Shown here: in pieces, positions 1 to 8,882 of the stretch
Numbering within the stretch: the stretch's first letter is position 1
How the letters are laid out: the number at the start of each line of letters is the position of its first letter
DNA from: Candidatus Liminaster caballi
GTDB lineage: Bacteria > Bacteroidota > Bacteroidia > Bacteroidales > UBA3663
DNA: 63,298 bases
Reading direction: 5' to 3'
NCBI GenBank assembly: GCA_018065085.1
Contig: JAGHUA010000069.1
Span: forward strand, 1 to 63,298
The notes under the pieces: model-generated
Databases searched by the model: none
The model's input: the letters and a program-made list of their open reading frames with translations, nothing else
What the model was told of the DNA's origin: nothing
Position numbers and translations under genes: made by a program

Positions 1-390
1 GGCAGATGTCAGGGAACAATCTGAGAATGAAAACAGCGCAATTCTCACTGTTGTACGGTTTCCACTTGCCATAGCCCAAACGAGTGGCGATGTTCCAGAT
101 AAGATGTCTTACATCAAACGTATTCAGTGTCACCTTGAATTGGGTGGATGGAGTTGGCTCGTATTTGAACTGGCGATTGATGCGGAACTGCTGTCTGCAA
201 CGGCTTCTGCGATGTTGACATTGTTCTTGGTGATGTCATTGACCACATTGCTTACAACCTCAGTGTTGACCTCGTTGATGATTTTATGCTGATTGACGAT
301 GGTGTTCTGAACTCTCTCGTTCTTGACCAAAGGCAGAATACCAAGCAAAACCTCTTCCTCAGACTTCGGAAGAGAAAAAAATTGGTTCTG
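1..390 (-). pseudogene. Frameshifted gene remnant at left edge
   Basis: Read on the minus strand, one frame is open from the end of repeat array A (about 390) down to a stop near 130. A second frame is open from about 200 off the window edge, and includes RLGYGKWKPYNSENCAVF, which reads like genuine protein. One single-base indel near 180-210 would join them into one protein, so this looks like a frameshifted gene or a sequencing error. I do not recognise the family. The upstream part reads through the end module of the adjacent array (KSEEEVLLGILPL), and no ATG is visible there, so the true start is unknown. Confidence 0.3.
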
Positions 391-805
391 AGGATTTCCT
401 AAGAGTTAGGAAGTCGCCAGAACATTGTTCCCAGCATTTCCAGAAACCTGGAAATCCAAAATAAACTTTCGGCAGCATTTCCTAACTCTTGGGAAGTCCA
501 AATGAAAGTTTCGGCAGCATTTCCTAACTCCTGGGAAATCCAAATGAAAGTTCCAGCGGCATTTCCTAACTCCTGGGAAATCCAAATGAAAGTTTCGGCA
601 GCGTTTCCTAACTCTTGGGAAATCCAAACGAAAGTTTCGGCGGCATTTCCTAACTATTGGGAAGTCCAAATGAAACTTTCGGCAGCATTTCCGAACTCCT
701 GGGAAGTCCAAATCAAACCTTCGGCGGCATTTCCTAACTCCTAGGAAGTCCAAATGAAAGTTTCGGCAGCATTTCCGAACTCTTGGAAAGTCCTAAACAA
801 AACTC
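340..805 (+). repeat. Array A: 42-bp palindromic tandem repeats, 10 units plus end module
   Basis: An end module at 340-394 starts CCAAGCAAAA and ends GGTTCTGAGGA. Ten units of 41-42 bp follow. Each unit has a first palindrome of the form TTTCC-N7/8-GGAA and a second in the linker. Unit 1 (395-436) has linker type 2 (GAACATTGTTC). Units 2-10 have type 1 (GAAAGTTTC or GAAACTTTC, followed by GGCAGCA). The last unit decays near 800. Arrays B and C have the same module order. Reading frames in the array are by-products of the 14-codon period, because a 41-bp unit interrupts them. Confidence 0.9.
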
Positions 806-950
806 GACCTGTACGAATGAAATAAATTGCCTGCGGCGTAAGTTTCTCCAGCACCGCCGAAGAGCCGGGAAGCCCGGAACAAAGATTTCTTTATTTATTT
901 CTTTTATATTTATCTATATCTATTTTTAAAATTCTTTTGAAATAAGATTC

Positions 951-992
951 TGTGCAGGTGTCTGTACAGGTACCTGCATAGACGTCTGCACA
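951..992. repeat. 42-bp near-perfect palindrome built of 12-mers
   Basis: A dyad is centred on CAGGTACCTG, with outer arms TGTGCAG and CTGCACA. Most mismatches between arms are G-T pairs, so a folded RNA or cruciform would be nearly continuous. The same bases also read as four degenerate 12-mers beginning TGTGCA, TGTACA, TGCATA and TGCACA. It lies about 125 bases upstream of the promoter of the large secreted protein. Function unknown. The rest of 806-1090 is AT-rich and shows nothing else. Confidence 0.7.
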
Positions 993-1091
993 TGCACGCG
1001 TATGAGGGGGCCTCAAATGTAAGGTGCAAATGACGAATCGGGGAAATATTTAACAAATTATAACAAATTAAGAAAAAAGTCGGCGAAAAAC

Positions 1092-1122
1092 TTGTTAATT
1101 ACAAAGTAATTATTTATATTTG
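1092..1122 (+). promoter_or_regulatory. Bacteroidetes-type promoter
   Basis: TTG at 1092-1094, 20 bases, then a perfect TATATTTG at 1115-1122. It drives the secreted repeat protein with an untranslated leader of about 140 bases. Confidence 0.75.
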
Positions 1123-1269
1123 CCGCACTTTAAGTGTAGCATTACGTGAAAGACAAGGATCGTGTTACGTGAACAAAGGGAAATAGAAGTGATTAACACC
1201 AAGTGGAAAACGAAACTCAAATCTATATACTCAACAACATTTTTTTATTAATCAATCAACAAAACAACA

Positions 1270-4200
1270 ATGAAAAAGTTATTTACTCTTTTCGTGATGT
1301 CATTGTTCATGGTTGCTACCAGCGCTTTCGCTGACCAGAGCACATGGGTAATGAACACGACAGACGGAATTGCTGCAATCACTGTTGTAAGCCAGGGCAC
1401 ACCAAGCACAGGCGGCGACCTTGAGCTTACAAAAGACGGCATTACAGCAACATCCGCTGCAGGCTATTTCAAAGGTACCGGCACTGACGGCATCCAGATT
1501 TACAAGACTGGTACACTGACCATCACTGCACCAGAAGGCAAGGTTATCACAGAGATCATTCTCCAGTATCCAGGTTCCTGCTATCCTTTCGCTGAGGCAG
1601 TGAACGAAGGCGGTTCGGCAACAACCAAGACTCCTTCTCAGGTGGATGTAACATTCACACCAGAGACAGCAGCCAACGCATTCACATTCACAAATGCTGC
1701 CGCAGGTCAGACCAAGGTTAAGAAGCTTACCATCACTTACGAGAATGCACCAAGCTCAGAAACAGGTTGGAACGGCACCGTGACAACTTCGTTCACAGGC
1801 ACTGTTACCAAGCTTGAGGATCTCAACAACCTCACACTCACCTTCCCTGGTGCAACCACAATCGGCATCGTGGATGAGGAGGATTGCCAGTACATGGCAC
1901 TTCAGAATGAGGACGGATCAGAGCTCTATGGTATCTGGGGTCCAACAATGGGTTCTGCATACACCATCGAGGGCAACACCATCACACTCGACGGCTTCAT
2001 GCCATTCGAGGGTGCAACCATAGCAATCCCTGCCGGCACAGCCAAGCTCTACGTTGAGGACTACGGCACACTCACCATCGACGGCGAGGGTCAGTACCTT
2101 GAGACCATGGAGTTTGACGCTGAGATCGCTGCAGCAGCAGAGCCATTCATGCTCACTTCGGTTGTCAACAACGAGGTTGCAGGTACTGTAGTAGGCGCTG
2201 AGGCTTCGGAGAATGGCGTAATGTATCAGTTCGAAGTTACTGCCACAGGCAAGGCTCTCTCTAAGGGTGAGGGCGTTCCTACACTCTCAATCTTCGAGGA
2301 TGCATCTGTTGACTTCGGCGCAGCTAACATCATCGCCTACGAGGCCGAGACTGCATACATCCGCTTCATGACTCCAGCACAGCAGTTCTTCACAACTCCT
2401 GGCACATACGTTCTCTCAATCCCAGAGGGCACATTCGTTGACGAAGAGGGCACACCTAATGCTGCAGCCGTAGCTAAGTGGGTCATCATCGACAATGGCG
2501 GCAACGAGTATGGCACAGTCATCGACAGCCTCGACCTGAAGCTGCTCACCGGCACCAATGCCAACTGGGCTAACACCGTCAACTACCCAATGACATTTGC
2601 CGTTCAGGGCGCAGCATTCGGTGACGGCGATGGCAGCAACGAGGCTACACACGTCGATATCGAGGACTATGAGAAGCTCTCGTTCGTGATTTCCGAGGCT
2701 CCAGAGAACGCAGGCACCAACGGTCTCGCTCTCCGCGTTTGGATCTGGGACGACGCTGCTCAGAAGGTCGTAACCCTCTATCCTCACCCAGAGGCTGACT
2801 TCGAGACAGCTGACTTCACCCAGCGCTATGGCATCAAGGCTCCAGGTGTATATTCAGTTGATATCACCAACTACAAGCACCTCAAGGGCGTTAAGGCTGC
2901 CAACGACTACTCAGCCCAGCCAATCGTCTGCAGCTATGCATTCGTAAGCCGTGAGATTGCTCTCGACGGTTCGTTTGCTATCTCTTCTGCCACAAACATG
3001 GGCAACCTGCCTGGCTCAGTTGACGTTCTCAGCTATGTATTTGAGATCAATGCTGCCAACGCAATCACAGCTCTCAATGAGGGCAACATCACCCTCACCG
3101 ACGCTAACGGCGAGCCTGTAGGCGGCAATGCTTACGTTTACGGCTATGAGGGCGATGGCGGTTCTGCAACTGTCTATGCCCGCTTCACATTCGACTCAGA
3201 GGATCACATGCTCCACACTCCTGGCTCTTACACATTGAACGTTCCTGCAGGCATGTTCAAGGACGCCGAGGGTCACAAGAACAAGGAGTACTCTGCAAAG
3301 TGGAAGGTAACTTACCAGCTTCCTGCAGGTGCAGTTGACGTGAAGGATCTCACCGGTACAGAGGCCAACTGGGCCAACACCGTTAACTACCCAATGACAT
3401 TCGCCGTTCAGGGCGCAGCATTCGGTAACGGCGATGGCAGCAGCGAGTCAACACACGTAAGCATCGAGGGCTACGACAAGTTCTCTCTGGCAATCTCTGA
3501 GGCTCCAGCCAACGCAGCCACCGACGGTCTTGCACTTCGTCTGTGGATCTGGGATGACGTAAACAATCAGGTTGTAACCCTCTATCCTCACCCAGAGGCT
3601 GACTTCGAGACAGCTGACTTCACCCAGCGCTACGGCATCAAGGAGCCAGGTATCTACTCAGTCAACATCTCTGGCTACAAGCACCTCAAGGGCGTTAAGG
3701 CTGCCAACGACTGGAATGCCCAGCCAATCGTCTGCGACATCGCATACGTTGAGAAGGCTGGAAATGCTCCTGCTCCATTCGACATCACTGCCGCAGTCAA
3801 CGGCGCTGACGTTGAGGCTGGCGCAGAGGTTGAGGCTCTCTCTTACGCATTCGCTATCACAGCAGCCAACGCTATCACAGCTCTCCACGAGGGTAACATC
3901 ACCCTCACCGACGAGAACAACCAGACTGTAGGCGGCAACGCTTACGTTTACGGCTACGAGGGCGATGGCGGCTCAACAACTGTTTACGCTCGCTTTGCAT
4001 TCGACACCGAGGATCACAACCTCCACACTCCTGGCACATACACTCTGAACATCCCAGCAGGTATGTTCAAGGACGCTCAGGGCAACCTCAACAACGAGTT
4101 CGCTGCTTCTTGGACAGTCAAGAAGGCCGAGGATACAGATCCAACTATCCTCCCAGAGTTCTCTGCTGTGGCTAATGGCGACTTCTACTTCTTCAACGTT

Positions 4201-5922
4201 GAGTACGGCGGCTTCCTCGTAGGTGCCAACGACTGGGGCACACGTGCTTCTGTATCTCGCGAAAAGGGTCTGAAGGTTGCTGTCTCAGCAGTCGAGGGCG
4301 GCACATACAAGCTTGGCGCAATGAGCCCTGACAACATGGAGGGTATCTGGATTGATGGCAGCCGTAACGGTAACGACCAGTTCACCCTTACCGAGGGCGA
4401 GAACGGTACTTACCTCATCGGTAACACCAAGTTCCCTGACACCTACATCACATGGACAGGCGACGAGGCTAACACACGCCTTAACTTCACAGCCGAGGCT
4501 ACCAACGGCACATGGGGTCTCGTATCACAGGAGGCTTACGATGCATACTGGGCAGCCATCGTTGCAGCACAGGAGGCTAAGGGTATCTACACTCACCGCA
4601 TGAGCAATGACAAGGCTGCATGGGCTGGCGCATCAGGCGTTTACGGCGGCGGCGCTGAGAAGTACATCGAAAGTGGTGTGCCAGAGGGCGAGATTTTGGT
4701 TCAGACCATCGAGAATCTCCCTGCAGGTAACTACGAGCTCAAGTTCTATGCTATTGCCAACGTAGCTCGCAACCTTAACGTTGATGAGTTTGCAGGCGAC
4801 AGCATCGCTTACGCATTTGCCAACGACGCTCAGCAGGATATCACTGTAGGCACCAAGGCTGCCCTCGCCGATGAGGACTGGGCTGCAGGTGTTCGCACAT
4901 TCAATGTTGAGGTTGGTGAGGAAGGCGTCATCCGCTATGGTATCGCTAACCGTAAGGCTGGCGGTCAGTGGTACGTTGTAAAGGCTATCAGCCTGATCCG
5001 CGACCTCTCATCTGATCCTACTACATTCGACATCACTGCCGTTGTCAACGGTGATGACATTGAGGCTGGTTCTGAGGTTTCAGTTCTCGCTTGCAACTTC
5101 ACCATCACAGCTGCTAACGCTATCGCAGGTCTCCACGAGGGCAACATCACTCTCGTTGACGAGAACAACCAGCGTGTAGGCGGCAACGCTTACTGCTACG
5201 GCTATGAGAGCGAGGAAGGCTCAACAACAGTTTACGCTCGCTTCACATTCGACACCGACGATCAGATGCTCCACACTCCTGGCACATACACATTGAACAT
5301 CCCTGCAGGTATGTTCGTTGACGCCAAGGGTCTGCTCAACACCGAGTTCTCTGCTTCTTGGACCATCAAGGCTCTCCCAGTTATCGAGAACGTAACTGCT
5401 GAGGTTGGTGCTACAGATGCTAATGAATACGGCGATCAGTTCTACACTGTAACCCTCACCGTTCCTGCTGCTGAACTCGCTGAGCTCAATGTCGCTATGG
5501 CATTCTGCGAGGGCGTTAAGTTCACAAAGGTTACTGAGGTTGAGCCATTCATCGAGGAGTTCACCTTCAATGCTGTTGCCGGCGACGGCGTAGAGGTTGC
5601 CAAGGATTCTGCACTCGTTATCGTTTGCAAGGATGCTATGGTAGGCTACACCACCGACACCACATACGAAGGCGAGGTACGCGCTGAGGCTGAGAACGTC
5701 GAGGCTGAGGCTACTATCGTGCTCTGCGACGAGGAAGGCACTGAGCTTGGTTATGCTGTGTTCCGCGGCACTCTCACCCTCTCTAAGGATGTATTCAACA
5801 TCACCGGCATCAACAACATCCAGTTCAATGTCACCGAGGTTATCTACAACCTCAACGGCCAGCGCGTAAGCAAGGCTAACGGCATTGTAATCAAGAACGG
5901 TGTCAAGATGATCGAGAAGTAA
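1270..5922 (+). CDS. Large secreted repeat protein with C-terminal sorting-like tail
   Basis: 1550 aa. The N-terminus (MKKLFTLFVMSLFMVATSAFA) is a clear signal peptide. Two internal repeat types are visible. Type one starts NANWANTVNYPMTFAVQGAA and holds YPHPEADFETADFTQRYG (about residues 425-560 and 690-830). Type two holds HEGNITLTDEN...GGNAYVYGYEG and a TPGTYTLNIPAGMF segment (three copies, near 575, 850 and 1260). A jelly-roll-like stretch sits around 1120-1240. The tail (IYNLNGQRVSKANGI...NGVKMIEK) resembles the C-terminal secretion tails common in Prevotella. No catalytic motif is recognised. Likely surface-exposed or released, possibly glycan-binding. The gene is GC-richer than its upstream region and has its own promoter and terminator. 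Confidence 0.85.
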   Translation: MKKLFTLFVMSLFMVATSAFADQSTWVMNTTDGIAAITVVSQGTPSTGGDLELTKDGITATSAAGYFKGTGTDGIQIYKTGTLTITAPEGKVITEIILQYPGSCYPFAEAVNEGGSATTKTPSQVDVTFTPETAANAFTFTNAAAGQTKVKKLTITYENAPSSETGWNGTVTTSFTGTVTKLEDLNNLTLTFPGATTIGIVDEEDCQYMALQNEDGSELYGIWGPTMGSAYTIEGNTITLDGFMPFEGATIAIPAGTAKLYVEDYGTLTIDGEGQYLETMEFDAEIAAAAEPFMLTSVVNNEVAGTVVGAEASENGVMYQFEVTATGKALSKGEGVPTLSIFEDASVDFGAANIIAYEAETAYIRFMTPAQQFFTTPGTYVLSIPEGTFVDEEGTPNAAAVAKWVIIDNGGNEYGTVIDSLDLKLLTGTNANWANTVNYPMTFAVQGAAFGDGDGSNEATHVDIEDYEKLSFVISEAPENAGTNGLALRVWIWDDAAQKVVTLYPHPEADFETADFTQRYGIKAPGVYSVDITNYKHLKGVKAANDYSAQPIVCSYAFVSREIALDGSFAISSATNMGNLPGSVDVLSYVFEINAANAITALNEGNITLTDANGEPVGGNAYVYGYEGDGGSATVYARFTFDSEDHMLHTPGSYTLNVPAGMFKDAEGHKNKEYSAKWKVTYQLPAGAVDVKDLTGTEANWANTVNYPMTFAVQGAAFGNGDGSSESTHVSIEGYDKFSLAISEAPANAATDGLALRLWIWDDVNNQVVTLYPHPEADFETADFTQRYGIKEPGIYSVNISGYKHLKGVKAANDWNAQPIVCDIAYVEKAGNAPAPFDITAAVNGADVEAGAEVEALSYAFAITAANAITALHEGNITLTDENNQTVGGNAYVYGYEGDGGSTTVYARFAFDTEDHNLHTPGTYTLNIPAGMFKDAQGNLNNEFAASWTVKKAEDTDPTILPEFSAVANGDFYFFNVEYGGFLVGANDWGTRASVSREKGLKVAVSAVEGGTYKLGAMSPDNMEGIWIDGSRNGNDQFTLTEGENGTYLIGNTKFPDTYITWTGDEANTRLNFTAEATNGTWGLVSQEAYDAYWAAIVAAQEAKGIYTHRMSNDKAAWAGASGVYGGGAEKYIESGVPEGEILVQTIENLPAGNYELKFYAIANVARNLNVDEFAGDSIAYAFANDAQQDITVGTKAALADEDWAAGVRTFNVEVGEEGVIRYGIANRKAGGQWYVVKAISLIRDLSSDPTTFDITAVVNGDDIEAGSEVSVLACNFTITAANAIAGLHEGNITLVDENNQRVGGNAYCYGYESEEGSTTVYARFTFDTDDQMLHTPGTYTLNIPAGMFVDAKGLLNTEFSASWTIKALPVIENVTAEVGATDANEYGDQFYTVTLTVPAAELAELNVAMAFCEGVKFTKVTEVEPFIEEFTFNAVAGDGVEVAKDSALVIVCKDAMVGYTTDTTYEGEVRAEAENVEAEATIVLCDEEGTELGYAVFRGTLTLSKDVFNITGINNIQFNVTEVIYNLNGQRVSKANGIVIKNGVKMIEK

Positions 5923-5929
5923 TCACGCC

Positions 5930-5962
5930 GGGAAGTCGGATGCTTCGTGCATCTGACTTCCC
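5930..5962 (+). terminator. Hairpin after secreted repeat protein
   Basis: GGGAAGTC and GACTTCCC with inner GATGC/GCATC form a hairpin with a TTCGT loop. No T-run follows directly. Confidence 0.5.
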
Positions 5963-5983
5963 AACCAAATACAACAAAACATA

Positions 5984-6024
5984 AACAAACCCGAGGTTGA
6001 TTGCAACCCCGGGTTTGTTTTTTA
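5984..6024 (+). terminator. Intrinsic terminator
   Basis: AACAAACCCG pairs with CGGGTTTGTT, with inner GGTTG/CAACC, followed by a run of seven Ts. It ends transcription of the 1550-aa gene before the convergent GH57 gene. Confidence 0.85.
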
Positions 6025-6123
6025 TTATTACTCAAGTTTCGCAAGTTCCTCTTGATTCGGAAGTTAAAGAATATAAGGAAGTCAAAGACTTGGGAAACTT
6101 GAATTATTATATTATGTTGCGGC

Positions 6124-7488
6124 TTACTTCTTTGCAGCCTTCTTGGCAGGAGCCTTCTTCTCAGCTGGCTTTTCGGCCTTTGGAGCCTTCTCAGCCTTTG
6201 GAGCAGCTGCTTTCTTCTCTGCCTTTGCCTTAGCCTCAAGCTTAGAGAGCTTAGCCTGCAGACGCTCGATCTCCTTGCCCTGGTTCTCGATGAGCTGGAG
6301 CTGAGCCGAGAGTTCCTCGTTCTCAACGTTCTCAGGGAACTCCTGCTTGAGACGGATCTGGATGTCGCTGACTACGTTCATGTAGTTGGTGAAGGCATCG
6401 AATGAGCTGTCGTATGGAGAGAATGGAACGTATGCGCCCTGCTTGGTGCTCATGAACTTGAAATGGTCAGAAGAGAGCAGGTATGCGAAGTCCTGGCGGA
6501 GCACCTCGTTGCTTGAGAGGTGGAGACGCTCAGAGATTGAATATACGGCACGCAGAGCCTCCTGCTGGAGGTCATTGCCCATCCATGCGCTGACGTCCTT
6601 GTCGTAGCCGTCCCAAGAGATTGGGTGGCCAACAGCGGCTGTCGATACGGATGGAATGTTCTCGAAGGCCTCGATAGGAGTTACGAAACGTATGCCCTTC
6701 TGCTCAGCGAAGTGTGGCAGAGCCTTGAAGAAGTCGAAGATACCGGTGGAAGCTGGGTGAATGCCACCGATAACGTCGAAGTTCATGGCTACGGTGACAA
6801 TCTGCTCCTGATCCGAACCGCCTGCAATCCAGTTCATGTAGGTGTTGGCATCAAGACCGCCCTGGAAGTTCTGGCAGATGTCCTCAGAGAGCTTGGTGTT
6901 GCGGAAGAGAAGACCTACCTCATGCTTGGCAACGGTGTTGTACATGAAGTTAGGACTGCGCCAGCCGAGCACGTGCTTTGTACCCTCGGTGATCACACCA
7001 CGGAAACCGAGCGAAGCCACCTCTGCACCGATCTCATCATTATAGATGAAGCCTGTGTTGACGAAGGTCTTTGGCTCATACTTGAATGTCTCGTAGATAA
7101 TCTTCTTCTGGAGCTCGACCTGGATCTTGAAGTCCTCAGCATCGACAAGCGATGAGAGTGAGTGTGAGTAGGTCTCGCAACAGAGTTCGCAGCAGCCTGT
7201 CTCAACGAGGTCGCGAACACAGTCAAGGAACTCTGGGCAGTACATCTCGAACTGCTCCATAGCCACACCTGAGATGGAGAGGGCAACCTTGAACTCCTTG
7301 TTCGATGCATTGATCATCTCGAGCAGCATCTTGGCTGCTGGGATGTAACTCTGATAGGCATTGCGCTTGAGGATCTCCTCGTTGGCATAGTCATCGTAAT
7401 AGTAGTGGTCAGCACCGATATCATAGAAACGATACTTCTTCAGACGGAATGGCTGATGAATCTCGAACAGCAAACAAACGTTTTTCAT
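6124..7488 (-). CDS. GH57 family glycoside hydrolase (alpha-amylase-like) with Lys/Ala-rich tail
   Basis: 454 aa, no signal peptide, so cytoplasmic. The start MKNVCLLFEIHQPFRL carries the HQP motif of GH57. ELCCETYSHSLSSL lies in the region expected to hold the catalytic glutamate of this retaining alpha-glucanase family. The last ~70 residues leave the fold: a short coiled coil (IENQGKEIERLQAKL) and then a tail of alternating Lys, Ala and Pro resembling histone-H1-like tails. That tail is unusual for an amylase. It is the third gene of an operon with a debranching enzyme and a GT4 enzyme, so a role in intracellular glycogen or alpha-glucan turnover is likely. Confidence 0.85.
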   Translation of the reverse strand: MKNVCLLFEIHQPFRLKKYRFYDIGADHYYYDDYANEEILKRNAYQSYIPAAKMLLEMINASNKEFKVALSISGVAMEQFEMYCPEFLDCVRDLVETGCCELCCETYSHSLSSLVDAEDFKIQVELQKKIIYETFKYEPKTFVNTGFIYNDEIGAEVASLGFRGVITEGTKHVLGWRSPNFMYNTVAKHEVGLLFRNTKLSEDICQNFQGGLDANTYMNWIAGGSDQEQIVTVAMNFDVIGGIHPASTGIFDFFKALPHFAEQKGIRFVTPIEAFENIPSVSTAAVGHPISWDGYDKDVSAWMGNDLQQEALRAVYSISERLHLSSNEVLRQDFAYLLSSDHFKFMSTKQGAYVPFSPYDSSFDAFTNYMNVVSDIQIRLKQEFPENVENEELSAQLQLIENQGKEIERLQAKLSKLEAKAKAEKKAAAPKAEKAPKAEKPAEKKAPAKKAAKK

Positions 7489-7504
7489 AGTTGTTATGTT
7501 GTTT

Positions 7505-7545
7505 AAATAATTATCAATTATGAATTATCAATTATGAATTAGAAT
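7505..7545. repeat. AT-rich short tandem repeats (TCAATTA type)
   Basis: AATTATCAATTATGAATT is repeated between two operon genes. The same kind of low-complexity spacer recurs at 8838-8881, 15547-15580 and 47215-47250. Function unknown. Confidence 0.7.
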
Positions 7546-7550
7546 TTTTC

Positions 7551-8822
7551 TCATGCCCAACCGAGCAGCTTCTTATAGGCATCGACTACGCGACGTCCAA
7601 CCTTCTCCCATGTGATCTGGTTGACCTCGTTGCGGCCTGCCTCCTGCAGATACTTGTGGAGCTCAGGATAGGTGATGAGGGCATACATGGCATCGGCCAT
7701 AGCGTCGATGTCCCAATAGTCGCACTTGATGCAGTTATCGAGAATCTCGCCACAGCCCGACTGCTTGGAGATGATGGACGGAACACCGCACTGCATGGCT
7801 TCGAGCGGAGAGATACCGAACGGCTCTGAGACGGAAGGCATGACATAGACATCGCTGACCTTGAACATCTCATATACCTGCTTGCCACGGAGGAAGCCGG
7901 TGAAATGGAAGCGGTCGGCGAGACCCTTCTTGGCCACAAGGCGGATCATCGGTTCCATGAGGTCGCCATTACCAGCCATCACGACGCGGGCATTAGGAGC
8001 CTTCTGCAGACAGCGGGCGGCTGCCTCGACGAAGTACTCGCAACCCTTCTGAGCTGTGATACGGCCAAGGAAGGTGATGACCTTCTCGTCAGTGCCGCGC
8101 TTAGCCTCCATGTCGAGGACTTCCTGGCTCATCGGCTCAACGGCATTGTGCATGGCGATACACTTGTCAGGGTTCTGGTGATATTTCTGGATGACGGTCT
8201 GACGTGTGAGCTCAGACACACACATGATGAGGTCGGCATGATTCATACCGTCGAGCTCGATCTGGAACGTAGGGTCGCCTGAATCGCACATACCGCGTGT
8301 ACGGTCATACTGTGTGGCGTGAACGTGGATCACAAGCGGTTTGCCGCTAACCTGCTTGGCATGGATGCCGGCAGGATAGGTAAGCCAGTCATGGGCATGG
8401 ATGACATCGAAAGTCTCCTTGCGGGCAATGACACCGGCTACGATCGAATAGTTGTTGATCTCTTCGAGCAGGTTCTTTGGATAACGGCCCGAGAAGTCGA
8501 TACAACCGAGGTCATTGGTGTAGAGATGGTTGAAATCGGCGTAGATGCAGTTGCGCAGGTCAAAGTACTCCTGCGGATCCATGCAGTAGCCATAGCGCTG
8601 CTGAACATAGTTCCAATCGACGTCCTTCCACACAACAGGAGTATTGGCAGCACCTATAATGTGAACAAAGTCTTTCTTTTCGTCGCCTTGCGGCTTTGGC
8701 AGGACAAATGTCACGTCACACTCGCCGGTATTGACCACGCCGCGCACGATGCCGTACGACGCAGGGCCTAAACCGCCGAGGATGTGAGGAGGCCACTCCC
8801 AGCCAAACATTAATGCTTTCAT
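7551..8822 (-). CDS. GT4 family glycosyltransferase (glycogen synthase-like)
   Basis: 423 aa. The N-terminus MFGWEWPPHILGGLG is the nucleotide-sugar GT-B glycine motif seen in glycogen and starch synthase-like enzymes. Other landmarks are the IHAHDWLTYPAG segment, TFLGRITAQKGCEYFVEA, and the C-terminal SVSEPFGISPLEAMQCGVP stretch with the E-x7-E type donor-binding pattern. Cytoplasmic. It is transcribed with the debranching enzyme upstream and GH57 downstream, spaced by short AT-rich repeats, so it probably builds or modifies a storage alpha-glucan. Acceptor and donor are inferred from context. Confidence 0.88.
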   Translation of the reverse strand: MKALMFGWEWPPHILGGLGPASYGIVRGVVNTGECDVTFVLPKPQGDEKKDFVHIIGAANTPVVWKDVDWNYVQQRYGYCMDPQEYFDLRNCIYADFNHLYTNDLGCIDFSGRYPKNLLEEINNYSIVAGVIARKETFDVIHAHDWLTYPAGIHAKQVSGKPLVIHVHATQYDRTRGMCDSGDPTFQIELDGMNHADLIMCVSELTRQTVIQKYHQNPDKCIAMHNAVEPMSQEVLDMEAKRGTDEKVITFLGRITAQKGCEYFVEAAARCLQKAPNARVVMAGNGDLMEPMIRLVAKKGLADRFHFTGFLRGKQVYEMFKVSDVYVMPSVSEPFGISPLEAMQCGVPSIISKQSGCGEILDNCIKCDYWDIDAMADAMYALITYPELHKYLQEAGRNEVNQITWEKVGRRVVDAYKKLLGWA

Positions 8823-8837
8823 GTTTCTATATTAGTT

Positions 8838-8881
8838 TAATAATTATCAATTATCAATTATCAATTGTCAATTATCAATTA
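8838..8881. repeat. AT-rich short tandem repeats (TCAATTA)
   Basis: About five TCAATTA/TCAATTG heptamers lie between the debranching enzyme and the GT4 gene. Confidence 0.75.
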
Positions 8882-8882
8882 T

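Noticed and set aside
406-753. Open frame across array A encoding LDFPGVRKC repeats
   Set aside because: The frame exists because 42 is a multiple of three. 41-bp units break it here and in the other arrays, and both strands are open equally.
7505-7545. IS-like ends in AT repeats
   Set aside because: Simple heptamers without terminal inverted repeats or coding capacity.
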